22,144 nt of DNA from Deltaproteobacteria bacterium (GTDB taxonomy: Bacteria; Desulfobacterota; DSM-4660; Desulfatiglandales; HGW-15). The stretch spans positions 1-22,144 of the forward strand of contig JAIPEI010000008.1 of the NCBI GenBank assembly GCA_021737245.1, in the 5' to 3' direction. This document shows, piece after piece, positions 1-7,068 of the stretch. The notes below the pieces were generated by a model. It worked only from the letters and a program-made list of their open reading frames with translations, was not told the DNA's origin and searched no databases. How positions within the stretch are numbered: position 1 is the first letter of the stretch; each line of letters begins with the position of its first letter. Position numbers and translations under genes: made by a program.

Positions 1-1290
1 CCGCCGGTTCAAGCGGCCCGGGCCGTGGAGCCGCGAGCCCTCGTAGTGGGGGGCGGGATCGCCGGGCTCTATGCGGCGCTGGCCATCGCAGACCACGGCT
101 ACCCGGTGGTGGTCGTGGAGCGCGAAGAGGCCCCGGGGGGGAACCTGACCTGGCTGCCCCGCACACTGGAAGGCCGGGAGCCGGCGGAGCTCCTCGAAGG
201 CATCCTCGCCGACGTGGAAAAGCATCCTCAGGTTCAGGTCCACACCTCATCGGAGGTGGTCGAGTCGACGGGACGCGCGGGCCGGTTCAGGACCGTCCTC
301 CGGAACGCCGAGGGGGTCCGCCGAACCGTAGACCACGGCGTGACCATCCTGGCCACGGGTGGGCGGGAAGCGGAGCCCGACGGGTTCGGCCGGGGAGAGC
401 ACGGGAAGGTCCTCACCCAGAGGGAGCTGGAAAAGGCCCTGGCCGGGGGGGATCTGGATCCGGCCGGTCTGGAGTCCGTGGTGATGATCCAGTGTGCGGG
501 GACCCGAACCGGTTCCCGGAACTACTGCAGCCGCGTCTGCTGCCCCACGTCCGTCCGGCAGGCGCTGCTTCTCAAGGAGAGGAACCCGGATGTTGGAGTC
601 TGGGTCTTTTACAGGGACATGATGACCCCCGGGTTCCTGGAGGCCGACTACGCACGGGCCCGGGAGGCCGGGGTGCACTTCATACAGTATACCCCCGAGC
701 GGAGACCGGTGGTGGAGGCTGGAGCGGAAAAGCCGGGAGTCATTGCATGGGAGCCGGTGCTCGGGCGGAACGTTCGGATCGGGGCGGACCTCGTGGTCCT
801 GGCCGGCGGTGTGACGCCCGACCTGCCCGCAGAGCTCGCCCGGGCCTTTGGTGCGCGACTGGACGAGGACGGCTTCTTCCAGGAGGCCGACAGCAAGTGG
901 CGACCGGTGGACGGCGTGCGCGAAGGGGTGTTCGCCTGCGGCCTGGCCCTTTCGCCCCGGACCGTGGCCGAGTCCCTGGCTTCGGCCGGCGCCGCGGCGG
1001 AGCGGTCCCTTCGAATCCTCACGAGGGAGACGCTTCCCGTGGACCTCCGGGTGGCCCGCGTCCGCCAGGCCCTGTGCTCCCGCTGCGAGCAATGCCTGGA
1101 CGCCTGTCCCTACGAGGCGCGGTACGTGGATCCGGAAAAGGGCCTCGTGGTCGTGGACGCTGCGGTGTGCCAGGGCTGCGGCAGCTGTGCGGCCGTCTGC
1201 CCGAACAGCGCCTCCGTGCTCGAGGGGCTGGACGACCGCCGGATGCTCGAGTCAATCGATGCGGCCCTGGGAAAAGCCCTGAGCCTTTAG
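1..1290 (+). CDS. hdrA: HdrA-like heterodisulfide reductase subunit A (FAD/Fe-S), probably 5'-truncated
   Basis: FAD- and iron-sulfur-containing electron-transfer subunit of a soluble heterodisulfide-reductase-like complex with the next two genes. Seen: an N-terminal dinucleotide-binding motif (VVGGGIAGLYAAL) followed by GGNL; the HdrA cysteine signature (IQCAG, then YCSRVCC); and two C-terminal [4Fe-4S] ferredoxin motifs, CSRCEQCLDACP from 1075 and CQGCGSCAAVCP from 1168. The frame is open to the left edge. A GTG at 25 could start translation, but no Shine-Dalgarno is visible before it, and the codons ahead of it (VQAARAVEP) resemble the linker that precedes the FAD motif in full-length HdrA. 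I therefore treat it as partial. A short QmoA-like protein starting at GTG 25 is the alternative. In methanogens and sulfate reducers HdrA carries flavin-based electron transfer or bifurcation; the partner and substrate here are not known. Confidence 0.88.
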   Translation, partial: PPVQAARAVEPRALVVGGGIAGLYAALAIADHGYPVVVVEREEAPGGNLTWLPRTLEGREPAELLEGILADVEKHPQVQVHTSSEVVESTGRAGRFRTVLRNAEGVRRTVDHGVTILATGGREAEPDGFGRGEHGKVLTQRELEKALAGGDLDPAGLESVVMIQCAGTRTGSRNYCSRVCCPTSVRQALLLKERNPDVGVWVFYRDMMTPGFLEADYARAREAGVHFIQYTPERRPVVEAGAEKPGVIAWEPVLGRNVRIGADLVVLAGGVTPDLPAELARAFGARLDEDGFFQEADSKWRPVDGVREGVFACGLALSPRTVAESLASAGAAAERSLRILTRETLPVDLRVARVRQALCSRCEQCLDACPYEARYVDPEKGLVVVDAAVCQGCGSCAAVCPNSASVLEGLDDRRMLESIDAALGKALSL

Positions 1291-1365
1291 ATCTGCCCCC
1301 GGAATGGGGTACAGCGTTTCCATCGGCGGGTGAGCAGGTTTTTAAGGATCCGACAAGGAGACGTA

Positions 1366-1944
1366 ATGGTGGAGATTCAGAGAGAGCATCCTGCCGCATC
1401 GGACGAAGCGGGGCGGCCGGATATTCTGGCTGCAGTGCGGAAGCTGATTCAGCCCTGCATCCAGTGCGGGACGTGCACGGGTTCCTGTCCCAACGAGTTC
1501 GCCATGGACTGCACGCCTCGCATGCTGTGGCGCCTGGTGCTTCGGGGAGAGGTCGATGAGATTTTCAACAGCCGGACCTTCGCGCTCTGCTCGTCCTGCT
1601 ACTCCTGCACGCTGCGGTGCCCCCGCCAGCTCCCGGTGACAGAGGCCATGGCCGCGCTCAAGCAGGTCGCCGCACGGCTCTGCCCGGATCGGTATCGCTC
1701 CAGCACGGCGTTCAGCAAGACCTTCATGGACAGCGTTCGCCGGCACGGGCGGGTCAACGAGATGGAGTTCATGTTCTTCTACTTTGTCTCGCGAAAGAAT
1801 CCGCTTCTTCCATTTCGATTCTCTCCCATGGGCCTGAGGTTGATGCGAAGGGGAAAGGTGAAGATGTCGCTGCCCGGCCTGGGCGGGAACGACGTGCTGG
1901 CCCCCCTGTTTCGAGCCGTTGAAAGACTTGAGGGCACCCCATGA
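1366..1944 (+). CDS. hdrC: HdrC-like heterodisulfide reductase subunit C (2x[4Fe-4S])
   Basis: Small iron-sulfur subunit that would pass electrons between HdrA and HdrB. Seen: two complete [4Fe-4S] motifs, Cys31/34/37/41 (CIQCGTCTGSCP) and Cys75/78/81/85 (CSSCYSCTLRCP), in a 192-residue protein, the usual HdrC size. I chose ATG 1366 because AAGGAG lies five bases upstream (1355-1360). The in-frame GTG at 1330 has no such site and would only add 12 residues. It lies 75 bp after hdrA and overlaps hdrB by four bases (ATGA), so translation of hdrC and hdrB is probably coupled. No membrane segment is visible, so the complex should be cytoplasmic. Confidence 0.9.
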   Translation: MVEIQREHPAASDEAGRPDILAAVRKLIQPCIQCGTCTGSCPNEFAMDCTPRMLWRLVLRGEVDEIFNSRTFALCSSCYSCTLRCPRQLPVTEAMAALKQVAARLCPDRYRSSTAFSKTFMDSVRRHGRVNEMEFMFFYFVSRKNPLLPFRFSPMGLRLMRRGKVKMSLPGLGGNDVLAPLFRAVERLEGTP

Positions 1945-2807
1945 GGTACTTCTACTACCCGGGATGCTCCCTGGAGGGAACGGCCAGGGAGTATGACTTG
2001 AGCACCCGCGCGTTTCTCGGTGCGGTGGGGGTGGAGCTGGTCGATCTGCCGGACTGGACCTGCTGCGGGGCCACCGCGGCCCAGGGGATGAGCCGGCTGC
2101 TCGCACTGGCGCTGCCGGCCCGCAACCTGGCCCTGGCCGAGAAGACCGGCGGGAACCTGGACATCCTGGTCCCGTGCAGCGCCTGCTATTTGAACCTGAG
2201 AAGGGCCGAGGACAGGATCCGCTCGGGCGGGGAAGCGAAGCGCGAGATCAACGAGGCCCTGTCGGAGACCGGGCTGCACTGCGATGGAAGGGTCCGCGTG
2301 CGTCACCTCCTCGACGTGCTCTCCAGGGACCTGGACGCGGCGTCGCTGGCTGATCGCGTGACGCGGCCGCTCCACGGGATGCGCATCGCTCCCTACTATG
2401 GCTGCCAGTGTCTCCGGCCCTATGCGGATTTCGACGATCCGGAGGAGCCCCGGACCATGGAGCCGCTCATTCGGTCCACAGGGGCGGAAATCTTCCCATG
2501 GACCGTCGGGGCCCACTGCTGCGGCGCTTCCCACATGACCACCAAGCCGGAGATCGGGATCGAGCTCGTGGCCGGTCTGCTCGATGCGGCCCGCGGAGCG
2601 GACGCAGTGGTGACCGTGTGCCCCATGTGCCAGATGAACCTCGAGGCTTACCAACGTAAGGCTTCAAGCCTCCGCGGGTCGGACCTGAGTGCGACCATCC
2701 TTTACCTTCCTCAGCTTCTCGGCCTTGCGTTGGGCCTTTCAAGAGACGAGGTCCGCCTCGATCTCAACCTCGCCGTCGGGCAGGCGTTCAGGAAAACGGC
2801 CGCCTGA
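1941..2807 (+). CDS. hdrB: HdrB-like heterodisulfide reductase subunit B (two CCG domains)
   Basis: Putative catalytic subunit. In characterised HdrB, two CCG domains bind paired non-cubane [4Fe-4S] clusters that reduce a disulfide. Both motifs are complete: Cys9, Cys41-Cys42-Gly, Cys79 and Cys82 in the first half; Cys155 (with Cys157 close by), Cys193-Cys194-Gly, Cys227 and Cys230 in the second. The length, 288 residues, is normal for HdrB. It starts inside the hdrC stop region (ATGA overlap). The intact ligand set predicts an active disulfide reductase or a similar thiol/disulfide chemistry. The substrate cannot be read from sequence: in bacteria without coenzyme M or B the partner of HdrB-like subunits is generally undefined. 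Confidence 0.9.
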   Translation: MRYFYYPGCSLEGTAREYDLSTRAFLGAVGVELVDLPDWTCCGATAAQGMSRLLALALPARNLALAEKTGGNLDILVPCSACYLNLRRAEDRIRSGGEAKREINEALSETGLHCDGRVRVRHLLDVLSRDLDAASLADRVTRPLHGMRIAPYYGCQCLRPYADFDDPEEPRTMEPLIRSTGAEIFPWTVGAHCCGASHMTTKPEIGIELVAGLLDAARGADAVVTVCPMCQMNLEAYQRKASSLRGSDLSATILYLPQLLGLALGLSRDEVRLDLNLAVGQAFRKTAA

Positions 2808-2832
2808 CGGCGGCGCCTGGAAAGGACCGCCG

Positions 2833-5139
2833 GTGCTCTCCTGGATAAAGAACATTCAGCACAGGCTGGTAACCAAGCTGATTCTGACCGTGGGGTTGAC
2901 CCTGCTCGTCAGCATATCGGCCTGGTCGTACTCCATCATCCGCTACCAGGAAGACCAGACCATGCACAACCTGTCTCTGGAGGCGGATCGCTTGAGCACC
3001 ACCATCAAGCTGGGCACCCACTACGCCATGATGCTGAACTCCAGGGAGGATATCGCCGAGACCATCAAGAACATCAGCCGCCAGCCCGAAATCAGGGCGA
3101 TCCGCATCTACAACAAGTCGGGCCAGATCACGTACTCCGACGATACGGGAGAGATCGGCCGGACCACGAATATCAAGGACGAGGCCTGCTACGTGTGTCA
3201 CCGCACCGATCCGCCGCTGGTCAATCTGGACCTGTCCGAAAGGACGCGGATCTTCAGGGGCGAGAGCGATGTCCGCCTCCTCGGAATCCTGAGCGCCATC
3301 TACAACGAGCCGGGCTGCGCATCCGCCGGGTGCCATGTCCATCCCGAGGGGAAAAAGGTTCTGGGGGCCCTGGACGTGGTGCTCACGCTGGCTCCGGCGG
3401 ACAAGGAGATCACCGCCTACAAGCGGTGGACCACCGTGGTCACCGTGCTCGTCCTTCTGCTTACGGCCGTGGCGGTGCTCCTGTTCATCATGCACTTCGT
3501 CAATCGCCCCGTAAGCAACATGATCGCGGCCACCCGGCGGATTGCGCGGGGTGAAAACGACGTTGGCGTGGAGATCAGGCAGGAAGACGAGATGGGTCAG
3601 CTTGCGGACGCCATTACCTACATGGGCGGTGAGATCAAGCGGAAGCAGGCGGCCCTGAACAAGCAGCGCAAGGAGTATCAGAGGTTGTTCGAGCTCGTGC
3701 CCTGCATCATCACGGTTCAGGACAGGAACTACAGGCTCATCAATTACAATCGGGAGTTTGCCGAGAAGTTCGCACCGACCCCCATGGACACCTGCTACCA
3801 TGCTTACAAAGGCAGAACGACCAAGTGCGAGCCCTGTCCCGTGGAAAAGGCATTTGAGGACGGGGAGATTCATCGAAGCGAGGAGTCCGGCGTGAACTGG
3901 GACGGCACCATGAGCCACTGGATCGTGATCGCCTCCCCGGTATGGGACGAGAAGGGCGAGATCCAGTCCGCCATGGAGATCAGTCTGGACATCACGGACC
4001 GCAGGCTCCTGGAGCAGGAGCTGGAAAAGTCCGAGCAGAAGTATCACGCCATCTTCAACAACATCCCGAACGCGGTCTTCGTCCTCGATCCCGATACGCT
4101 GGACATCCTGGACTGCAACGACAGCATGACCCAGGTGTACGGCTACGAGAAAGGCGAGATCCTGGGCCGGTCCTTTCTGGAGCTCCATGAAGAGGCGGAG
4201 CGGGAGCAGTTCAGGAACATGCTCCGGTCCTTCAATGTGGTGAACCAGGTGAAGCAAAGGCACAAAACGGGGAGGAGGATCTTCGTAAACATCCGCGTCT
4301 CCCCCTCCGAGTACACCGGGCAGAGGGTGCTCCTGGTGACCACGAGCGACATCACCAAGAGGCTGGACACCGAGGAGCAGCTGGCCCAGGCGAGCAAGCT
4401 GGCCACCCTGGGGGAGATGGCCACGGGTGTGGCCCACGAGCTCAACCAGCCCCTGTCCGTGATCAAGACCGTGTCCAGCTTTTTTATGAAAAAGCTCAAT
4501 GCAGAGCAGGATATCCCCGCGGAAACCCTCTACCAGATGCTGGGCAAGGTGGACACCAACGTGGATCGGGCCACCAAGATCATCACCCACATGCGTCTCT
4601 TCGCCCGCAAGTCCGAGGTGCAGCTCGTCCGGTTGCACGTCGAGGACGTGCTGAACCGGGCCTTCGAGATCTTCACCCAGCAGCTCAGGGCGCGCGGCAT
4701 CGAGGTGGTGCGGGAGTTCAGCGAGACGATCCCGCCGATCATGGCGGATCCGGACCGGCTGGAGCAGGTCTTCATCAATCTCCTGATCAACGCGCGGGAC
4801 GCTATTGAAGAGCGGTGGGACGGGAAAGGGTGCGAGCCCGGCGACAAGCGGATCACAGTGAGGACTAAGGCCGAGGACGGGGCGGTGATCGTGGAGGTGC
4901 AGGACACGGGCTCGGGGATCGACGATGCACACAGAGACAAGATATTCGACCCTTTCTTCACCACCAAAGAGGTGGGAAAGGGGACCGGCCTGGGGCTGTC
5001 CATCAGCTACGGGATCGTCAAGGACTGCGGCGGTGACATCTGCGTGGCTCAGACCGAAGGGCCCGGAGCGTGCTTCACCGTCCGTTTCCCCATAAAGGAT
5101 GAAGATGATGAATCGACAAACCATACTCCTGGTGGATGA
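2833..5139 (+). CDS. Membrane sensor histidine kinase with periplasmic c-haem motifs, HAMP and two PAS domains
   Basis: Membrane sensor kinase of 768 residues. Domain order seen: TM1 (about 13-35); periplasmic region with a classical haem c site CYVCH (Cys119, Cys122, His123) and a CX4CH site (Cys162, Cys167, His168); TM2 (about 199-223); HAMP; PAS1 (about 290-395) with Cys321, Cys332 and Cys335; PAS2; HisKA with His535 in AHELNQPLS; and HATPase_c with an N box (INLLINARDA) and G boxes (DTGSGI, GTGLGLS). GTG 2833 is preceded by GGAAAGGA at good spacing. An upstream start at 2689 would overlap hdrB by 119 bp and add residues with no family likeness. The gene is 25 bp after hdrB. Inference: covalently bound haem senses redox state or a diatomic gas outside the membrane and drives phosphorylation of the downstream regulators. 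The haem attachment itself is unproven. Confidence 0.9.
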   Translation: MLSWIKNIQHRLVTKLILTVGLTLLVSISAWSYSIIRYQEDQTMHNLSLEADRLSTTIKLGTHYAMMLNSREDIAETIKNISRQPEIRAIRIYNKSGQITYSDDTGEIGRTTNIKDEACYVCHRTDPPLVNLDLSERTRIFRGESDVRLLGILSAIYNEPGCASAGCHVHPEGKKVLGALDVVLTLAPADKEITAYKRWTTVVTVLVLLLTAVAVLLFIMHFVNRPVSNMIAATRRIARGENDVGVEIRQEDEMGQLADAITYMGGEIKRKQAALNKQRKEYQRLFELVPCIITVQDRNYRLINYNREFAEKFAPTPMDTCYHAYKGRTTKCEPCPVEKAFEDGEIHRSEESGVNWDGTMSHWIVIASPVWDEKGEIQSAMEISLDITDRRLLEQELEKSEQKYHAIFNNIPNAVFVLDPDTLDILDCNDSMTQVYGYEKGEILGRSFLELHEEAEREQFRNMLRSFNVVNQVKQRHKTGRRIFVNIRVSPSEYTGQRVLLVTTSDITKRLDTEEQLAQASKLATLGEMATGVAHELNQPLSVIKTVSSFFMKKLNAEQDIPAETLYQMLGKVDTNVDRATKIITHMRLFARKSEVQLVRLHVEDVLNRAFEIFTQQLRARGIEVVREFSETIPPIMADPDRLEQVFINLLINARDAIEERWDGKGCEPGDKRITVRTKAEDGAVIVEVQDTGSGIDDAHRDKIFDPFFTTKEVGKGTGLGLSISYGIVKDCGGDICVAQTEGPGACFTVRFPIKDEDDESTNHTPGG

Positions 5140-6688
5140 CGAGGAAGATATCCGCCTTGTTCTAAGCGTCGCTCTCAACGATATGGGGTACGACGTGCTC
5201 GCGGCTGAGAACGGCGAGGAGGGGCTTCGCCTGTTTCGGGAAAAGCATCCGCCCATCGTCATCACGGATATCAAGATGCCCGACATCGACGGCGTGGACC
5301 TGCTCCGGATGATCAAGGAGGAGGATCCGGACACGGAGGTCGTCATGATCACCGGGCACGGGGACATGGATGTGGCCATTCAGAGCTTTCAGCAGGAGGC
5401 CACGGACTTCATCACCAAGCCCATCAACGTTGAGAACCTGGAAGCCTCGCTGCAGCGGGTGCACGAGCGGATTCTCGCCCGGGAAAAGCTGAGGGAGTAC
5501 ACCCAGTCGCTGGAAAGCATGGTTTACCGGAAGTCCGAAGAGCTGGCCGGTCTGGAGAAAATTCTTGAGACGGAAAACGGCGGGCCTCTTGCGGGGGATG
5601 TCGTCCGGCGGTTTCAACGGCTCTTTGACGATCTTCCCTGTCACGTGGTGGTGATGGACGAGGAGCTGGTGCTCACCGCCGTCAACCGTAAGTTTCGCCG
5701 GGACTTCGGTGACCGCGAGGGGGAACTGTGCTATCATGTGCTGAAAAACATGGAGTCCCCCTGCACCGACTGCGCGGTGCAGGCGACCTTCTCCACGGGT
5801 GGGAGCCAGGAGGGAGGGGGGGAGATCACCACGCCGGACGGGGAAGCGCATCAGGTCCTGGTGTGGACGTCCCCGGTGCGCACCTCCGGGCAGACCCCGA
5901 CCCACGTGCTTACACTCTACACGGACATGGCGCAGATCCAGAAGGTTCAGGACCATCTCAGCTCCCTGGGACTCATGGTGGGTTCCATCTCCCACAGCAT
6001 CAAGGGAATGCTCACGGGGCTGGACGGAGGCATGTACCTGCTCGATTCGGGTTTGCGGAAGCAGGATGACGCTCAGGTCCACGAAGGCCTGTCCGTTGTC
6101 AAGGAGATGGTGGGGCGCATCCGGAACACGGTGCTGGACGTCCTGCTCTTTTCCAAAGACCGCGATCTCAGAAAGGCCGGGACATCGGTGGCGGAGTTTG
6201 CGGAGGAGGCGGCCAGGGGAATCCGCTCCCTGGTGGAGGAGCATGGAATCGCATTTTCCCTGGAGTGTCCGGAAGACGCCGGCGTGTTCCAAGTGGATGC
6301 AGGTCTCCTCCGCACGGCCTTTGTGAACGTGCTGGAGAATGCGGTGGACGCCTGCCTGGAGGACAAGAGCCGGGAGGATCATCGGATTGCGTTTCGTGTT
6401 CGCGGGGATGAGGACGCGGTCGTCTTCGAGGTGGAGGACGACGGCGTGGGCATGGATGAAGAGACCCGCGAAAAAATGGCGTCCCTGTTTTTCTCCTCGA
6501 AGGATCGAAAGGGAACCGGACTGGGGCTCTACATCGCGAACCGAACCGTCCGGCAGCACGGTGGAGACATCGCCGTGGAGTCCGAACCGGGTCGGGGCAC
6601 GGTGTTCACCATCCGGATTCCACGGGCGGCCGGCACAGACAAGGATGCTCCCCGTGATACCGTGGCGGACTGCAGAGAGGGTTCCTGA
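5105..6688 (+). CDS. REC-PAS-histidine kinase hybrid (receiver at N-terminus)
   Basis: Cytoplasmic hybrid kinase of 527 residues with no membrane segment. Domains: receiver (1-120; Asp11/Asp12, phosphoacceptor Asp55 in ITDIKMPD, Lys in ITKPIN); a charged, probably coiled-coil linker (about 125-165); a PAS-like domain with Cys209, Cys220 and Cys223; a variant HisKA with His297 in SISHSIKGMLTGLDGG; and HATPase_c with NVLENAVDAC, DDGVGMD and GTGLGLY. The receiver at the N-terminus suggests it accepts phosphate from the upstream kinase and then controls its own kinase module. Starts at 5099, 5105 and 5108 are possible. The AAGGA at 5095-5099 favours 5105 or 5108, overlapping the upstream gene by about 35 bp. 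The cysteine spacing in its PAS matches that of the upstream kinase. Confidence 0.88.
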   Translation: MMNRQTILLVDDEEDIRLVLSVALNDMGYDVLAAENGEEGLRLFREKHPPIVITDIKMPDIDGVDLLRMIKEEDPDTEVVMITGHGDMDVAIQSFQQEATDFITKPINVENLEASLQRVHERILAREKLREYTQSLESMVYRKSEELAGLEKILETENGGPLAGDVVRRFQRLFDDLPCHVVVMDEELVLTAVNRKFRRDFGDREGELCYHVLKNMESPCTDCAVQATFSTGGSQEGGGEITTPDGEAHQVLVWTSPVRTSGQTPTHVLTLYTDMAQIQKVQDHLSSLGLMVGSISHSIKGMLTGLDGGMYLLDSGLRKQDDAQVHEGLSVVKEMVGRIRNTVLDVLLFSKDRDLRKAGTSVAEFAEEAARGIRSLVEEHGIAFSLECPEDAGVFQVDAGLLRTAFVNVLENAVDACLEDKSREDHRIAFRVRGDEDAVVFEVEDDGVGMDEETREKMASLFFSSKDRKGTGLGLYIANRTVRQHGGDIAVESEPGRGTVFTIRIPRAAGTDKDAPRDTVADCREGS

Positions 6689-6711
6689 ACCGGAGGGAAA
6701 GGAGGTGCATC

Positions 6712-7068
6712 ATGGCCAAGAAGATCCTGGTTGTCGATGATGAGCATGCGGTTGTGAGATACATGACGACCCTGTTCGAGGACCACGGCTACGAGGCGAT
6801 TGCGGCGACGGACGGGGCCGAGGCCCTCAAGGTGCTGGATGAGACCGTGCCGGATCTCATCACCCTGGACCTCCAGATGGACAAGGTCTGGGGGCCGCAG
6901 TTCTACCGCAAGATGAGCAAGAACCAGGCCCTCAAGGAGATCCCCGTCATCGTGGTGAGCGGGCTCGCCCGGCCGGAGCTGGCCATCAAGAAGGCCGCGG
7001 CCGTGGTAAGCAAACCCTTCGATCCGGACGAGCTCATCCGGATCGTTCGGGATCTGATCGGCGGGTAA
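6712..7068 (+). CDS. Single-domain response regulator (stand-alone receiver)
   Basis: CheY-like receiver of 118 residues with no output domain. Seen: acidic pair Asp9/Asp10 (VVDDE), phosphoacceptor Asp53 (ITLDLQMD), a Ser in IVVSG at the switch position and a conserved Lys in VVSKPF. A strong Shine-Dalgarno (AAAGGAGGTG) precedes ATG 6712, 23 bp after the hybrid kinase, so it is probably the last gene of the hdr/kinase operon. It likely serves as a phosphate shuttle or phosphate sink, or acts by protein contact. The downstream gene is an oppositely oriented chemoreceptor, which allows but does not show a CheY-like role. Its 3' end overlaps that gene's 3' end by 35 bp. Confidence 0.88.
   Translation: MAKKILVVDDEHAVVRYMTTLFEDHGYEAIAATDGAEALKVLDETVPDLITLDLQMDKVWGPQFYRKMSKNQALKEIPVIVVSGLARPELAIKKAAAVVSKPFDPDELIRIVRDLIGG

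Noticed and set aside
2689..2832. Longer start of the sensor kinase
   Set aside because: It would overlap hdrB by 119 bp with no ribosome site, while GTG 2833 has GGAAAGGA and leads directly into the expected first membrane helix.
2788..5379. 863-codon open frame on the minus strand
   Set aside because: It lies wholly opposite the sensor kinase and hybrid kinase genes, is rich in His, Gly, Arg and Leu in no recognisable domain order, and mirrors their codon pattern; a G+C-driven shadow.
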